From Bacteroidota bacterium (GTDB taxonomy: Bacteria; Bacteroidota; Bacteroidia; Chitinophagales; Saprospiraceae), in the NCBI GenBank assembly GCA_017857395.1, contig JAFMDF010000012.1, forward strand, positions 1 to 64,000: DNA of 64,000 bases, read 5' to 3'. A model generated the notes under the pieces. That model saw only the letters and a list, made by a program, of their open reading frames with translations. It was not told where the DNA came from and searched no databases. The position numbers and the translations under genes were made by a program. Of this stretch, positions 36,561-44,799 are shown piece after piece; positions within the stretch are counted from its first letter, which is position 1, and each line of letters starts with the position of its first letter.

Positions 36561-37092
36561 AGTATTACATGATAAGGCAATGGAATTCGTTGATGAATCT
36601 AAATTAGCGAAAATGGAAGGGAATGCCTCTGCAGCAAAATCTTTCTTGGAAAAAGCTTTTTTTCTAGAAAAAGAGGCTGCTCTTACAACCCCAACGAACG
36701 AAAATAACGCTTTTGCTAAATATCTGTATTTAAGAAGTGCTGCATATCTAGCCTACGAGTCAGGATATTTATTAGATGCTTTACAATTCACTTTATTAGG
36801 TTTGTCAGGAAAACCTCCTAATTACGTTAAAAAACAATTAGAATCATTACAACAAAAATTGCATTCAAAAAATGCATCTTTCCAGTTAATTGGTCTTTTT
36901 ACACAAGCTAATGCTAAAAATAATATCATCACAGTAGAAGATGAGGCCTCACAGCAAATTTATCTAATTCAGGTACCTACTGAACAAATTCAAGAGATTG
37001 TTAAAAATTTTTGGTCTGCTAAAGTTGCTATTGATGCCAAAGTATCTAACGCAGGAGTTGTTTTATTAGAGAATATACGAGCAGCGGCATAG
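36544..37092 (+). CDS. helical (TPR-like) protein of unknown function
   Basis: A 182-residue protein, ATG at 36544, overlapping the previous gene. The N-terminal 105 residues are helical with the look of a TPR/MIT-like bundle (LHDKAMEFVDESKLAKMEGN, AAKSFLEKAFFLEKEAA, YLRSAAYLAYESGYLLDAL, FTLLGLSGKPP). A short beta segment ends it (IITVEDEASQQIYLIQVPTE, VSNAGVVLLENIRAA). I cannot assign a family. The tight coupling with the 89-residue protein suggests that they form a complex. Confidence 0.6.
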   Translation: MKPPYKVLHDKAMEFVDESKLAKMEGNASAAKSFLEKAFFLEKEAALTTPTNENNAFAKYLYLRSAAYLAYESGYLLDALQFTLLGLSGKPPNYVKKQLESLQQKLHSKNASFQLIGLFTQANAKNNIITVEDEASQQIYLIQVPTEQIQEIVKNFWSAKVAIDAKVSNAGVVLLENIRAAA

Positions 37093-37252
37093 TTTGGATT
37101 TTGTATGGGGTCATTATTAAATGCGTGAATTAGGATGTTGGTATCGACATCACTTTCATAGTTTCCAGTTTCTGTCCCAAGACTCGATGAAAAATTCGGT
37201 GCGTATAAATTAAGAATTATTTCAAATTTTGTTGGTAAGTTCCTTATTCTTT
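37093..37252. other. 160-base gap with a possible PIN-domain fossil on the minus strand
   Basis: Minus-strand translation of about 37093-37160 gives a peptide containing DVDTNILIHAFNNDP, which resembles the start of PIN-domain (VapC-type) toxins, where a DTNILI strand carries the first catalytic Asp. There is no usual start, and the frame then runs antisense into the neighbouring gene. It may be gene debris or coincidence. Confidence 0.25.
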
Positions 37253-38698
37253 TTAAACCTCCCTAAACAAATCTTCCAAAGTCAATGACCTAGAAACGAT
37301 ACCGCTACTATATTGATTTTCCGTCAAGCCAAAAGTGGTAATAAAGACCAGAAATATTTGCTTTCTAGTTTTGGTGGTCATTTTAAAAATAGTCACTTTA
37401 TCACTTAGGTTTTCAAAGTAGGCTTTCGAGATGCTAAAAAGTTGATGGCTAAATTTAATTTCAAACAGATTAATTACTTGGTCGTTTCTATCTAATAACA
37501 GGTCAATTTGAGTTCCTTTCTCTGTCTTAGTTCCTTTTTTCAGAAAAGAGGAAGACACACTTTGGATGCCAGCTATTCCCAATGCTTTTTTTATTTGAGG
37601 CAGATGCTTGAGGCAAAGACTTTCATAAGCATAACCACTCCAAGCTTTGATAGCAGGTGTTTGCCCTAGTAGATTCCAAGTATCTGCGCCTTCAAATTCA
37701 TTGGCTTCTATAAATTTTAGATAGAATAAAGAATATTCATCAATCAACCGATATAGTTTCTCCTTCTTTTTCTTTTTGTAAGGCCGATAGACGGCAATGA
37801 AACCTGATTGTTCTAATTCCTGTAAGACTCGTTGGATACTTCCTCCTTCGGGTACTTTTCCTATTTCAATAATTTGCTGTCTAGTCAACCCTTGTTTTTT
37901 ATTAGCTAATGCTCGGATAACCGCAATGTGGTTATCGGCATTGGCAAAAAGAGAGGGATAAAGGTTCAAAAATTCATCTCTTAATAAACCACCTTTTGAA
38001 AAACAGATTTGATTGATATTTTCGGTTGCTCCTTTTCCTTTAGCAATTTCTTTCAGATAATGAGGAATGCCACCCATTGCCATATATAGCTGCACTATAT
38101 GGTATTTTTCAAAATGCAGATTGCGGCTTTTAAGGTATTGTTCCGTTTCCGATAAATTAAATGGTTCAAGGAAAATACGCTGAGTGATTCTATTATAAAG
38201 CCCCCCTCGATGATGCACCACTTTTTGAATCATCCAAGAAGCAGCAGAACCACATATAACGATGACTATATTTTGTCGAACGGCCCAATTATTCCAAAAG
38301 AAACTAAAGCTTCTCAAAAAGCCAGACCTAGGCGTCGCTAACCAAGGCAATTCATCAAAAAAGACGACTGGCTTCTTTTTTGATTTGGCTGTTTTTTCTT
38401 TGAGGTAAGTAATTAATATTTGAAATGCCTCTTGCCAAGAAGTTGGTCTTTTGTAGGGTGTTTTAGCGGTAGCATACTCGTTTAATAAATAGGAAAAATT
38501 GCCTAATTGTTCTTTTAGCCGCGTGTTTTGTGTACCAGAAATGGAAAAAACGATATGCTTTTCATAGATTTGATTAATAAGGAAAGTTTTGCCAACTCTA
38601 CGCCGACCAATGACGGAAATCATTTCTGCATTCGTGCTTTTTAAGGCTCTTTTTAAAACGGTTATTTCTTCTTTTCGCCCAATTAATTGTTCCATCAT
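37253..38698 (-). CDS. ATPase of the AAA/STAND-like 'ATPase_2 + DUF234' group
   Basis: A 481-residue protein. The Walker A motif is in SVIGRRRVGKTFLINQIY, Walker B in PVVFFDELPWLAT, and sensor-type VIVICGSAASWM follows. A winged-helix segment (NKKQGLTRQQIIEIG, PEGGSIQRVLQELEQSGFI) and a C-terminal nuclease-like DUF234 domain follow (GTQIDLLLDRNDQVINLFEIKFS: an E/D-x-K motif typical of PD-(D/E)xK folds). Such genes are common, multi-copy and functionally unassigned in Bacteroidota and archaea. It is divergent from another ATPase-nuclease gene, with a perfect palindrome between them. The first codon is ATG at 38698 (a second Met follows). Confidence 0.85.
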   Translation of the reverse strand: MMEQLIGRKEEITVLKRALKSTNAEMISVIGRRRVGKTFLINQIYEKHIVFSISGTQNTRLKEQLGNFSYLLNEYATAKTPYKRPTSWQEAFQILITYLKEKTAKSKKKPVVFFDELPWLATPRSGFLRSFSFFWNNWAVRQNIVIVICGSAASWMIQKVVHHRGGLYNRITQRIFLEPFNLSETEQYLKSRNLHFEKYHIVQLYMAMGGIPHYLKEIAKGKGATENINQICFSKGGLLRDEFLNLYPSLFANADNHIAVIRALANKKQGLTRQQIIEIGKVPEGGSIQRVLQELEQSGFIAVYRPYKKKKKEKLYRLIDEYSLFYLKFIEANEFEGADTWNLLGQTPAIKAWSGYAYESLCLKHLPQIKKALGIAGIQSVSSSFLKKGTKTEKGTQIDLLLDRNDQVINLFEIKFSHQLFSISKAYFENLSDKVTIFKMTTKTRKQIFLVFITTFGLTENQYSSGIVSRSLTLEDLFREV

Positions 38699-38701
38699 CT
38701 A

Positions 38702-38793
38702 TTTTATATTTGGAGAAATCTATGTAATAATAAATAGATTTCTCCAAATATAAAAGCGTGTAAATGGAATTTTCCACAAAAATGGTATATTTG
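38702..38793. promoter_or_regulatory. perfect palindromic divergent promoter/operator
   Basis: A 22-base arm, TTTTATATTTGGAGAAATC and TAT (38702-38723), is exactly complementary to 38734-38755 around a 10-base loop. Each arm contains the -7 motif TATATTTG: plus strand 38705-38712, minus strand 38745-38752. The palindrome thus places facing -7 boxes for the two divergent ATPase genes in one symmetrical site. A third TATATTTG (38786-38793) lies nearer the plus-strand gene. Confidence 0.75.
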
Positions 38794-38813
38794 TAGCAAA
38801 CAAAATACAATCA

Positions 38814-40391
38814 ATGAAAGAACTACCAATCAGCATACAGACTTTTGAAAATATCATTGAGAGAAAAATGATATATGTGGATAAGACTAGCTTTATCCAT
38901 AAACTAGTCCAGGAGGGTAAGTATTATTTTTTGGCTCGCCCACGTCGCTTTGGAAAATCCTTATTATTGACAACCTTGAAGTCTTTCTTTTTAGGCAAAA
39001 AAGAATTATTTAAAGATTTATATATTTACGAAAAAGAGAAAGATTGGTCATTTTATCCTGTCATTCATATTGATTATTCTAAAGTAAATTATAGAGACAC
39101 TAAAGAAATATTTAGGTCCAGTATGGTCTTTCATTTGCAAGCTATAGCTAATGAATATCAGGTAACTTTGGTCTCCCAAGATACTTCAACTGCATTTAAT
39201 GAGTTGGTACTAAAACTTTATGAAAAATATCAACAAAAGGTAGTCGTATTGGTAGATGAATATGACAAACCTTTGGTGGATAGTTTGACCAAACCTGCTG
39301 AATTTGAAAGAAATAGATTGATATTGAGTAGTCTTTATGGTTCGATGAAAGGGCATGATAGCTATTTGCGCTTTGTGATGCTAACAGGCGTCAGTCGCTT
39401 CTCTAAAGTGAGCGTTTTTTCAGGCATGAATAACTTAATCGACATCTCTCAAAATGAAGCCTTTAGCACCCTAGTAGGATTTACGCAAGCGGAACTTGAT
39501 GGCTATTTTTCAGACCGATTAGCGCTATTAGCTACCAAATTTTCAGTCAGTACTGAATTGATTCAATCAAAAGTCAAAGAATGGTATAACGGTTTTTCCT
39601 TTGACGGTCACCACCGCTTATACAATCCATTTTCTATATTAAGTCTTTTTACCGAATGGACTTTTAGAAATTATTGGTTTTCTACTGGCACCCCTACTTT
39701 TTTAATGGAATTAATCAAAGCTCAAAAGCAACTACCCGAAACTTTTGAGCATCGGAAAGTCAATGATTTGGTAGGTAGTTCTATGCAGGTTAAAAATCTA
39801 CCATTAATCCCATTACTTTACCAAACGGGTTATTTAACGATTGAAAAAACGGAGCTAGACGATTTTAGACCTATTTATTATTTAAATTATCCCAATGAAG
39901 AAGTTCGGCATTCTTTTTTAACGTATATCACCGCCGCCTTTCTAAATAAAGATGAATTTGACATACAACCAGAAGGTTTAGCCCTACGAGATGCCTTAAT
40001 AGCAAAAGATATCCCTTTATTCGTGCAAAAATTACAAAGTTTTTTGTCTGATATACCGAGTCGTTTACATATTCCATTGGAAGCTTATTATCACTCTTTA
40101 GTTTATTTAATGCTTAGATTAGTCGGTTGTAAATTATTACTAGAAAAAGAAACCGATAAAGGTAGAATTGATGCAGTGTTAGAACTAGTGGATAAAATTT
40201 ATATCATCGAATTTAAGTTTGCTAAAAACACAAAAGTGAAACAAGCTACTACCCTATCTCGACGTGCTTTAAAGCAGATTAAGGATAAAAAGTATTATGA
40301 GCCTTATTTGGGGATGGGCAAGCCTGTTTTTTTATTGGGTATAGGCTTTTTGGAAAAGGTGTTGCATGGGCGTGTGGAGGAGATTACTTAG
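38814..40391 (+). CDS. AAA-ATPase-like / PD-(D/E)xK nuclease-like protein
   Basis: A 525-residue protein of the Bacteroidota 'AAA-ATPase-like plus PDDEXK_9' family. The N-terminus ISIQTFENIIERKMIYVDKT leads to a Walker A-like loop in FLARPRRFGKSLLLTTLKSF. Walker B is KVVVLVDEYDKPLVDSL. MLTGVSRFSKVSVFSGMNNL and WYNGFSFDG are family signatures. The C-terminal domain carries the nuclease-like DAVLELVDKIYIIEFKF (D...ExK). These genes are highly multi-copy and their role is unknown; defence or mobile-element functions have been suggested but are unproven. It is divergent from the previous ATPase gene. Confidence 0.88.
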   Translation: MKELPISIQTFENIIERKMIYVDKTSFIHKLVQEGKYYFLARPRRFGKSLLLTTLKSFFLGKKELFKDLYIYEKEKDWSFYPVIHIDYSKVNYRDTKEIFRSSMVFHLQAIANEYQVTLVSQDTSTAFNELVLKLYEKYQQKVVVLVDEYDKPLVDSLTKPAEFERNRLILSSLYGSMKGHDSYLRFVMLTGVSRFSKVSVFSGMNNLIDISQNEAFSTLVGFTQAELDGYFSDRLALLATKFSVSTELIQSKVKEWYNGFSFDGHHRLYNPFSILSLFTEWTFRNYWFSTGTPTFLMELIKAQKQLPETFEHRKVNDLVGSSMQVKNLPLIPLLYQTGYLTIEKTELDDFRPIYYLNYPNEEVRHSFLTYITAAFLNKDEFDIQPEGLALRDALIAKDIPLFVQKLQSFLSDIPSRLHIPLEAYYHSLVYLMLRLVGCKLLLEKETDKGRIDAVLELVDKIYIIEFKFAKNTKVKQATTLSRRALKQIKDKKYYEPYLGMGKPVFLLGIGFLEKVLHGRVEEIT

Positions 40392-40415
40392 CATATAAGC
40401 CAATTTTCTACAACT

Positions 40416-40904
40416 TCAATCCTCTTTCCATTCCATTAAAAAACGGATACCAACGACTTCTTTTGTTTTAAATCCCAATCGCTCATATAATTTCAAAGCA
40501 GGATTCGTTTTTTCCACATGGAGGCTAACGGTTTTATTAGCGACTTTGCCTTCCTCCAATAAATTCTTTACTAAAAAAGTACCAATGCTTCGATTTTGAT
40601 ATTCGGGCAGTAAAGCTATATCCATCAATCGGATGTCTTCTTTTTGTCGATGCACATAGAAGCGACCAATTGCTTGTCTTTTTAATAAAATAATATCAAA
40701 ATTCGCCGCCTTATAATGGGTCTGATAGTGACTATGTTGAGCAAAGAATTGCTGATGGAGAAAAGCCTCTTTTTGTACTTTTGTCAAATTCCTATTATTG
40801 TGAACATCGGTTCTAGTACTGGCATAGACGGTTTGTAAAAAAGGAAGGTCTGCCAGTTGGATAGGGCGAAAATGAAGATTCTTTTTTAAATATTTTCTTG
40901 TCAT
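40416..40904 (-). CDS. GNAT-family N-acetyltransferase
   Basis: A 162-residue GNAT enzyme transferring an acetyl group from acetyl-CoA to an unknown amine. The domain starts at LHFRPIQLADLPFLQTVYAS. The acetyl-CoA-binding motif A lies in IALLPEYQNRSIGTFLVKNL (Q/R-x-x-G/S-I-G), followed by VSLHVEKTNPALKLYERLGF (motif B with the conserved Tyr). Length is typical. It is convergent with the ATPase gene (24-base gap). No substrate can be inferred. Confidence 0.9.
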   Translation of the reverse strand: MTRKYLKKNLHFRPIQLADLPFLQTVYASTRTDVHNNRNLTKVQKEAFLHQQFFAQHSHYQTHYKAANFDIILLKRQAIGRFYVHRQKEDIRLMDIALLPEYQNRSIGTFLVKNLLEEGKVANKTVSLHVEKTNPALKLYERLGFKTKEVVGIRFLMEWKED

Positions 40905-41114
40905 AATTCTTTAGTGCGACCAATAAATTGCTTCATCGAATAGTTTTAGTTCTTAAAAGCTAAATGTATAATTTAAAAGTGTATTTCGCAAAAAAAAGCT
41001 AAATAATATTAGTTTATTGAATAATCCGAAATTGACTGTTCTTTTAAAACGCTTAGTGGCAATTTTACTTTTTTTAGTAATCAAAGGTGTGGAAGAAATG
41101 GTTTAAAATAGTAT

Positions 41115-42878
41115 TCATTCCACCTGTTTCTCGAACATTTCTAAGTAAAGTCCATTCTTTGCCACTAAGGCTTTATGTGAACCTTCCTCTACTACCCTAC
41201 CCTGTTTTAAAACGACAATTTTATCCGCCATTTTCAAATTATACAAACGATGAGTCACTAAAATCAAGATTTTATCCTTGGCAAGTACCCGAAAATGTTC
41301 AAAAATAGCCGCTTCCGCCAATGGATCAATCGCACTACTAGGTTCATCTAAAATGATAATTTCTGCCTCCTTATAAAAAGCTCTAGCGAGTGCCATTTTT
41401 TGCCATTGTCCACCACTTAATTCTGTCCCATCTCTAAAGCGACGGCCTAATTTTTGGTCATATTTTTTGGGTAAAGCTTCAATAAATTCACCTGCATCAG
41501 ATTGCATGGCGGCTAATTCAATTTGCTCCTTATTTAGCGGCCGTTCCCAGTCCGCTATTTGAATATTTTCCTTAATCGTCAAAAAATACTTCGCAAAATC
41601 TTGATAAATGACCGTTATTTTTTTGCGTAAATCGGCTAGTTTAAAATTTTGGATAGGCGCTTCGTCCCAATAAATATCCCCTTTGCTGGGGTCATATAAT
41701 CGGCAAAGCAATTTCACTAAAGTTGTTTTTCCTGAACCATTTTCGCCAACTAAAGCAACGACTTCTCCTTTCTTAAAAGTTAAATTGATATCTTCTAATA
41801 CCTTTCTTTTCGTATCAGGATAGGTGAAACTTACTGCTTTAAGTTTTATGCCTTCCGATAATTCTTTGGCAATGGGTTTAGGATGCTCCGTCGATTTGAG
41901 TAAGGAGGTAACATTCAGCAATTCAAACAAATGGGATAAGAATAGTCTATTATTATATAAACTAACTAAAGCGGTTAAGGACTGTTGGATGGCTGCTTGT
42001 CCTCTTTGAAACGCTTGAAAATACATCACTAAATCACCAATCGTAATAGTGCCACTAAAAGTCCGCCAGGCAATAAATCCATAAGTACCCGTCATGGCTA
42101 TAATTTCCGCACTACGGGCTAATAGTCCTGCTCTTGCCTTTTGGCTTCCAATTTTTAGTTTTTCGCCAAAAAGGGTGGCTCTAACTTTAATAAATTGCGC
42201 TTTTAAAGGCGGGCCAAGATTAAAAAGACGTACTTCTTTGGCGTATTCTTCGGTTGTTAAAATCTGATTTAAATAATGTGCTTCTCTTTCTAAACTTGTT
42301 CGTCTGCGTTCCCATTCAAATACTTTTTTAGAATAGTACCATTTTACGCCCGCTATCGGTAAGGCAAACACGCATAGAATAAGTGCTATTCCCCAATGCA
42401 AATAGAATAATAAGCCCGCTAAGGATAATAAGAGTAAACCACTTCGCAATAAATCGGTTAAACTCCGCAAGATTTGCACAGGGCGAAACATTGCTTGGCG
42501 TTGTGCTTGATGGAAAGTATCATTGTATTTAGGATTTTCATAATAACTTAAATCAATGCTCGTCGTCTTATCAATAATCATCGCAGACATATAATCTGTC
42601 ACTAGCTGCTGTTGCGTCTCGCTAATTAATTGTTGATAATTTTGGATAAAAGCTAATAGGAGTTGAATACCACCAAAAACAAGGACATAATAAAAAATGG
42701 GTTCAAAGTCATTCGTTGTCCCAATTTCAGTTAGCGCATCGACTATTAACTTGGTCAAGTATAATAACGCCAATGGTAAAATTGCTTGTAAAACTTGAGC
42801 TATGACTAATAGGATTGTCCATTTCTTGCTACTTTTCCAGACGAATTGGAGGGATTGAAGGATGTAATGTTGACTCAT
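41115..42878 (-). CDS. ABC transporter, fused permease and ATPase
   Basis: A 587-residue exporter half-transporter. Five to six transmembrane helices lie in residues 20-300 (WTILLVIAQVLQAILPLALL, FYYVLVFGGIQLLLAFIQ, LLLLSLAGLLFYLHWGIALIL). The nucleotide-binding domain spans about 340-580: Walker A VGENGSGKTTLVKLL, Q-loop VIYQDFAKYF, signature TELSGGQWQKMALARAF, Walker B EIIILDEPSSA and switch His in LVTHRLYN. It should dimerise and export a lipid, peptide or drug. A stand-alone gene with ATG at 42878. The unusual QDF after the Q-loop is found in peptide-exporting types, but specificity is not readable. Confidence 0.92.
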   Translation of the reverse strand: MSQHYILQSLQFVWKSSKKWTILLVIAQVLQAILPLALLYLTKLIVDALTEIGTTNDFEPIFYYVLVFGGIQLLLAFIQNYQQLISETQQQLVTDYMSAMIIDKTTSIDLSYYENPKYNDTFHQAQRQAMFRPVQILRSLTDLLRSGLLLLSLAGLLFYLHWGIALILCVFALPIAGVKWYYSKKVFEWERRRTSLEREAHYLNQILTTEEYAKEVRLFNLGPPLKAQFIKVRATLFGEKLKIGSQKARAGLLARSAEIIAMTGTYGFIAWRTFSGTITIGDLVMYFQAFQRGQAAIQQSLTALVSLYNNRLFLSHLFELLNVTSLLKSTEHPKPIAKELSEGIKLKAVSFTYPDTKRKVLEDINLTFKKGEVVALVGENGSGKTTLVKLLCRLYDPSKGDIYWDEAPIQNFKLADLRKKITVIYQDFAKYFLTIKENIQIADWERPLNKEQIELAAMQSDAGEFIEALPKKYDQKLGRRFRDGTELSGGQWQKMALARAFYKEAEIIILDEPSSAIDPLAEAAIFEHFRVLAKDKILILVTHRLYNLKMADKIVVLKQGRVVEEGSHKALVAKNGLYLEMFEKQVE

Positions 42879-43089
42879 TTATATGTTTATCAAAAAAGTT
42901 GGGAGCAGATAATTTTTAAATCAAATAGACATCCCATATATTCGATAATTCAGCTTATTTGTTTCATTTTGAAAACTCGCAACTATCCTTGTTCTTTCAT
43001 TCATCTGTGGTAGTGATTTTATACCTCGGATTAATGAAGGAACACGGATAATAAACGTTATAAAATTATTAAATCCTGTTAAATCCTAA

Positions 43090-43171
43090 TAGACTTTATT
43101 CCAAAGAGCTTAGTGCTTCCAGAACTTCAAGTTCTGGAAGCACTTCTCCTACGATTTATTTTAGAATAAAC
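43090..43171. repeat. dispersed structured repeat, copy 2
   Basis: Copy 2 of the 84-base unit at 27858. The central stem is AGTGCTTCCAGAACT (43112-43126), TCA, AGTTCTGGAAGCACT (43130-43144). Compared with copy 1, the stem A-T pair has become T-A on both sides (GAGC/GCTC versus GTGC/GCAC), a compensatory change that preserves pairing. The flanks AGACTTTATTC and CGATTTATTTTAG are shared. It lies just beyond the amidohydrolase stop codon, in terminator position. Confidence 0.85.
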
Positions 43172-43172
43172 A

Positions 43173-44579
43173 CTAATCAGCCTGATAATTCACAGCAATT
43201 GCCGCTAATCTTTGGTCAATAGTCTTTTTAGACAACCACTCCTTCCCTACCATGACACCAGCAATTTTACTAGCATTCCCTAAATTCTCTAATGGATTCG
43301 CATCTAATAAAACTAAATCTGAAACAGCGCCATTTTCAATCGTTCCATAAGTACCTTTTGCATCAAAGAAAATAGCAGGATTGACCGTACCAGCTTGCAA
43401 TATTTTGAAATTAGCAATACCAGCATCCGCCATTGCTTTTAGTTCATGATGCAAAGAAAAACCAGGCACATTAAAGACTTGTGGCGCATCAGAACCTAAA
43501 AGGAAAGTAACACCAGCAGCATCCATTTTTTGTAGTATTTTGGTACGAATAGCAATATAACGTTCCCATTTTTCGACGTCATAAGTAGCTCCATTAATTA
43601 GTTGGGTTTTACTTTGTCGCCAAGTAAAAAGAGTTTTAGGAGACATATATTGCATTTCTGGGGCTTGCAATAATTCTTCGGGTGGAGTTGGGGAAAACCA
43701 GCGAGTAAATAACGTTTGAGTCGTTACAACACCGACTTTATTATCCAGTGTTTTAGTGACCAAAGCATCAATCAAAGATTCATCAACTAAATCCGTAAAA
43801 TCATAGCCAAAAAATCCATTTTTACTAGGGTCAACATTAGCAGCCGCTGGCACTAAGCCTTCTAAATAGCCATCTAAATGGTCAACGGTCTTATATTTGG
43901 CTGCTAATGCTCGGTTAATACCTACTTCAACAGGAACATGTCCCGCATAAGGAATACCTACTTCATTGGCCGTTTTTTCTACTTCGTCCCAAACTTCCAA
44001 TTTGATGCCTGGATGAATTTTTAGAAAATCATAGCCGTCTTTTTGATATTGGGTAATTTTAGTTCTAGCTTCTTCGGGAGTCGGAATAGTATTGCCATTT
44101 AAAGAGGGGCTAGAAGTATAAATTCTTGGGCCTAAAATATCGCCTTTTGCTACGGCTTTTTTTAAGTCTAAATGATATGGATTGCCCAACATTCCTCGAA
44201 TATTCGTGATGCCTTGAGACAAGTAAAGAAATAGCGTTTCAGTTACCAAAGAATCATTGCCTTCCGTAGCAACAGGAATATGTGCATGCATTTCGGTTAA
44301 TCCAGGCATCAGATATTTGCCAGTTCCGTCTATCACTTGCTTTGCATTATAAGTACTGCTGGTATTAATGCTTTTAATTTTCCCATTTTCAATTAACACC
44401 GTTTGATTTGGTAATAATTGTTCACTGTTCATTGGCAAAACAGAGACATTAGTTATGGCATAATCTGCCTCAATAGCAATTGTTTTCGTTTCTTGATTTG
44501 CTGTTTTGCAGCCAATCAAGATAGCAATTGAACAGATTAAATAAACCGCATATTGGGTAACAATACTTTTATTTGTCAT
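43173..44579 (-). CDS. exported amidohydrolase lipoprotein (imidazolonepropionase/prolidase-like)
   Basis: A 468-residue metal-dependent amidohydrolase with a lipoprotein signal (AILIGCKTAN, Cys24). The first metal motif is LMPGLTEMHAHIPVATEGND (HxH). The carbamylated-Lys region is DFLKIHPGIKLE, then His ligands in PYAGHVPVE and TVDHLDGY, and the final Asp in LLGSDAPQVFNVPGF. The C-terminus NPAIFFDAKGTYGTIENGAVSD is typical of the imidazolonepropionase-like or Xaa-Pro dipeptidase branch. The substrate is probably a dipeptide or cyclic imide, outside the cytoplasm. It is not part of the hut cluster. Confidence 0.85.
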   Translation of the reverse strand: MTNKSIVTQYAVYLICSIAILIGCKTANQETKTIAIEADYAITNVSVLPMNSEQLLPNQTVLIENGKIKSINTSSTYNAKQVIDGTGKYLMPGLTEMHAHIPVATEGNDSLVTETLFLYLSQGITNIRGMLGNPYHLDLKKAVAKGDILGPRIYTSSPSLNGNTIPTPEEARTKITQYQKDGYDFLKIHPGIKLEVWDEVEKTANEVGIPYAGHVPVEVGINRALAAKYKTVDHLDGYLEGLVPAAANVDPSKNGFFGYDFTDLVDESLIDALVTKTLDNKVGVVTTQTLFTRWFSPTPPEELLQAPEMQYMSPKTLFTWRQSKTQLINGATYDVEKWERYIAIRTKILQKMDAAGVTFLLGSDAPQVFNVPGFSLHHELKAMADAGIANFKILQAGTVNPAIFFDAKGTYGTIENGAVSDLVLLDANPLENLGNASKIAGVMVGKEWLSKKTIDQRLAAIAVNYQAD

Positions 44580-44799
44580 TTTTATTAATTTAAATTATTC
44601 TTTATCAGTCACTTTTAAAACACAATAAATAATATTTGAATTATTGTGTTTTAATGGCATTAATTTTGACTTTCTTTTACTATCCTTCACAACCAAAATT
44701 CGCAGCCATGAAAGAGTCTCAAGAAAATATTTTAAAACTATTGATTCTTTGTTTAATCTATTTGTTTACTGCTTTATGATTTTTATGAATTAAAATAGG

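Noticed and set aside
41087-41308. Plus-strand open frame overlapping the ABC transporter 3' end
   Set aside because: It is antisense to a conserved ATPase domain and has no family resemblance.
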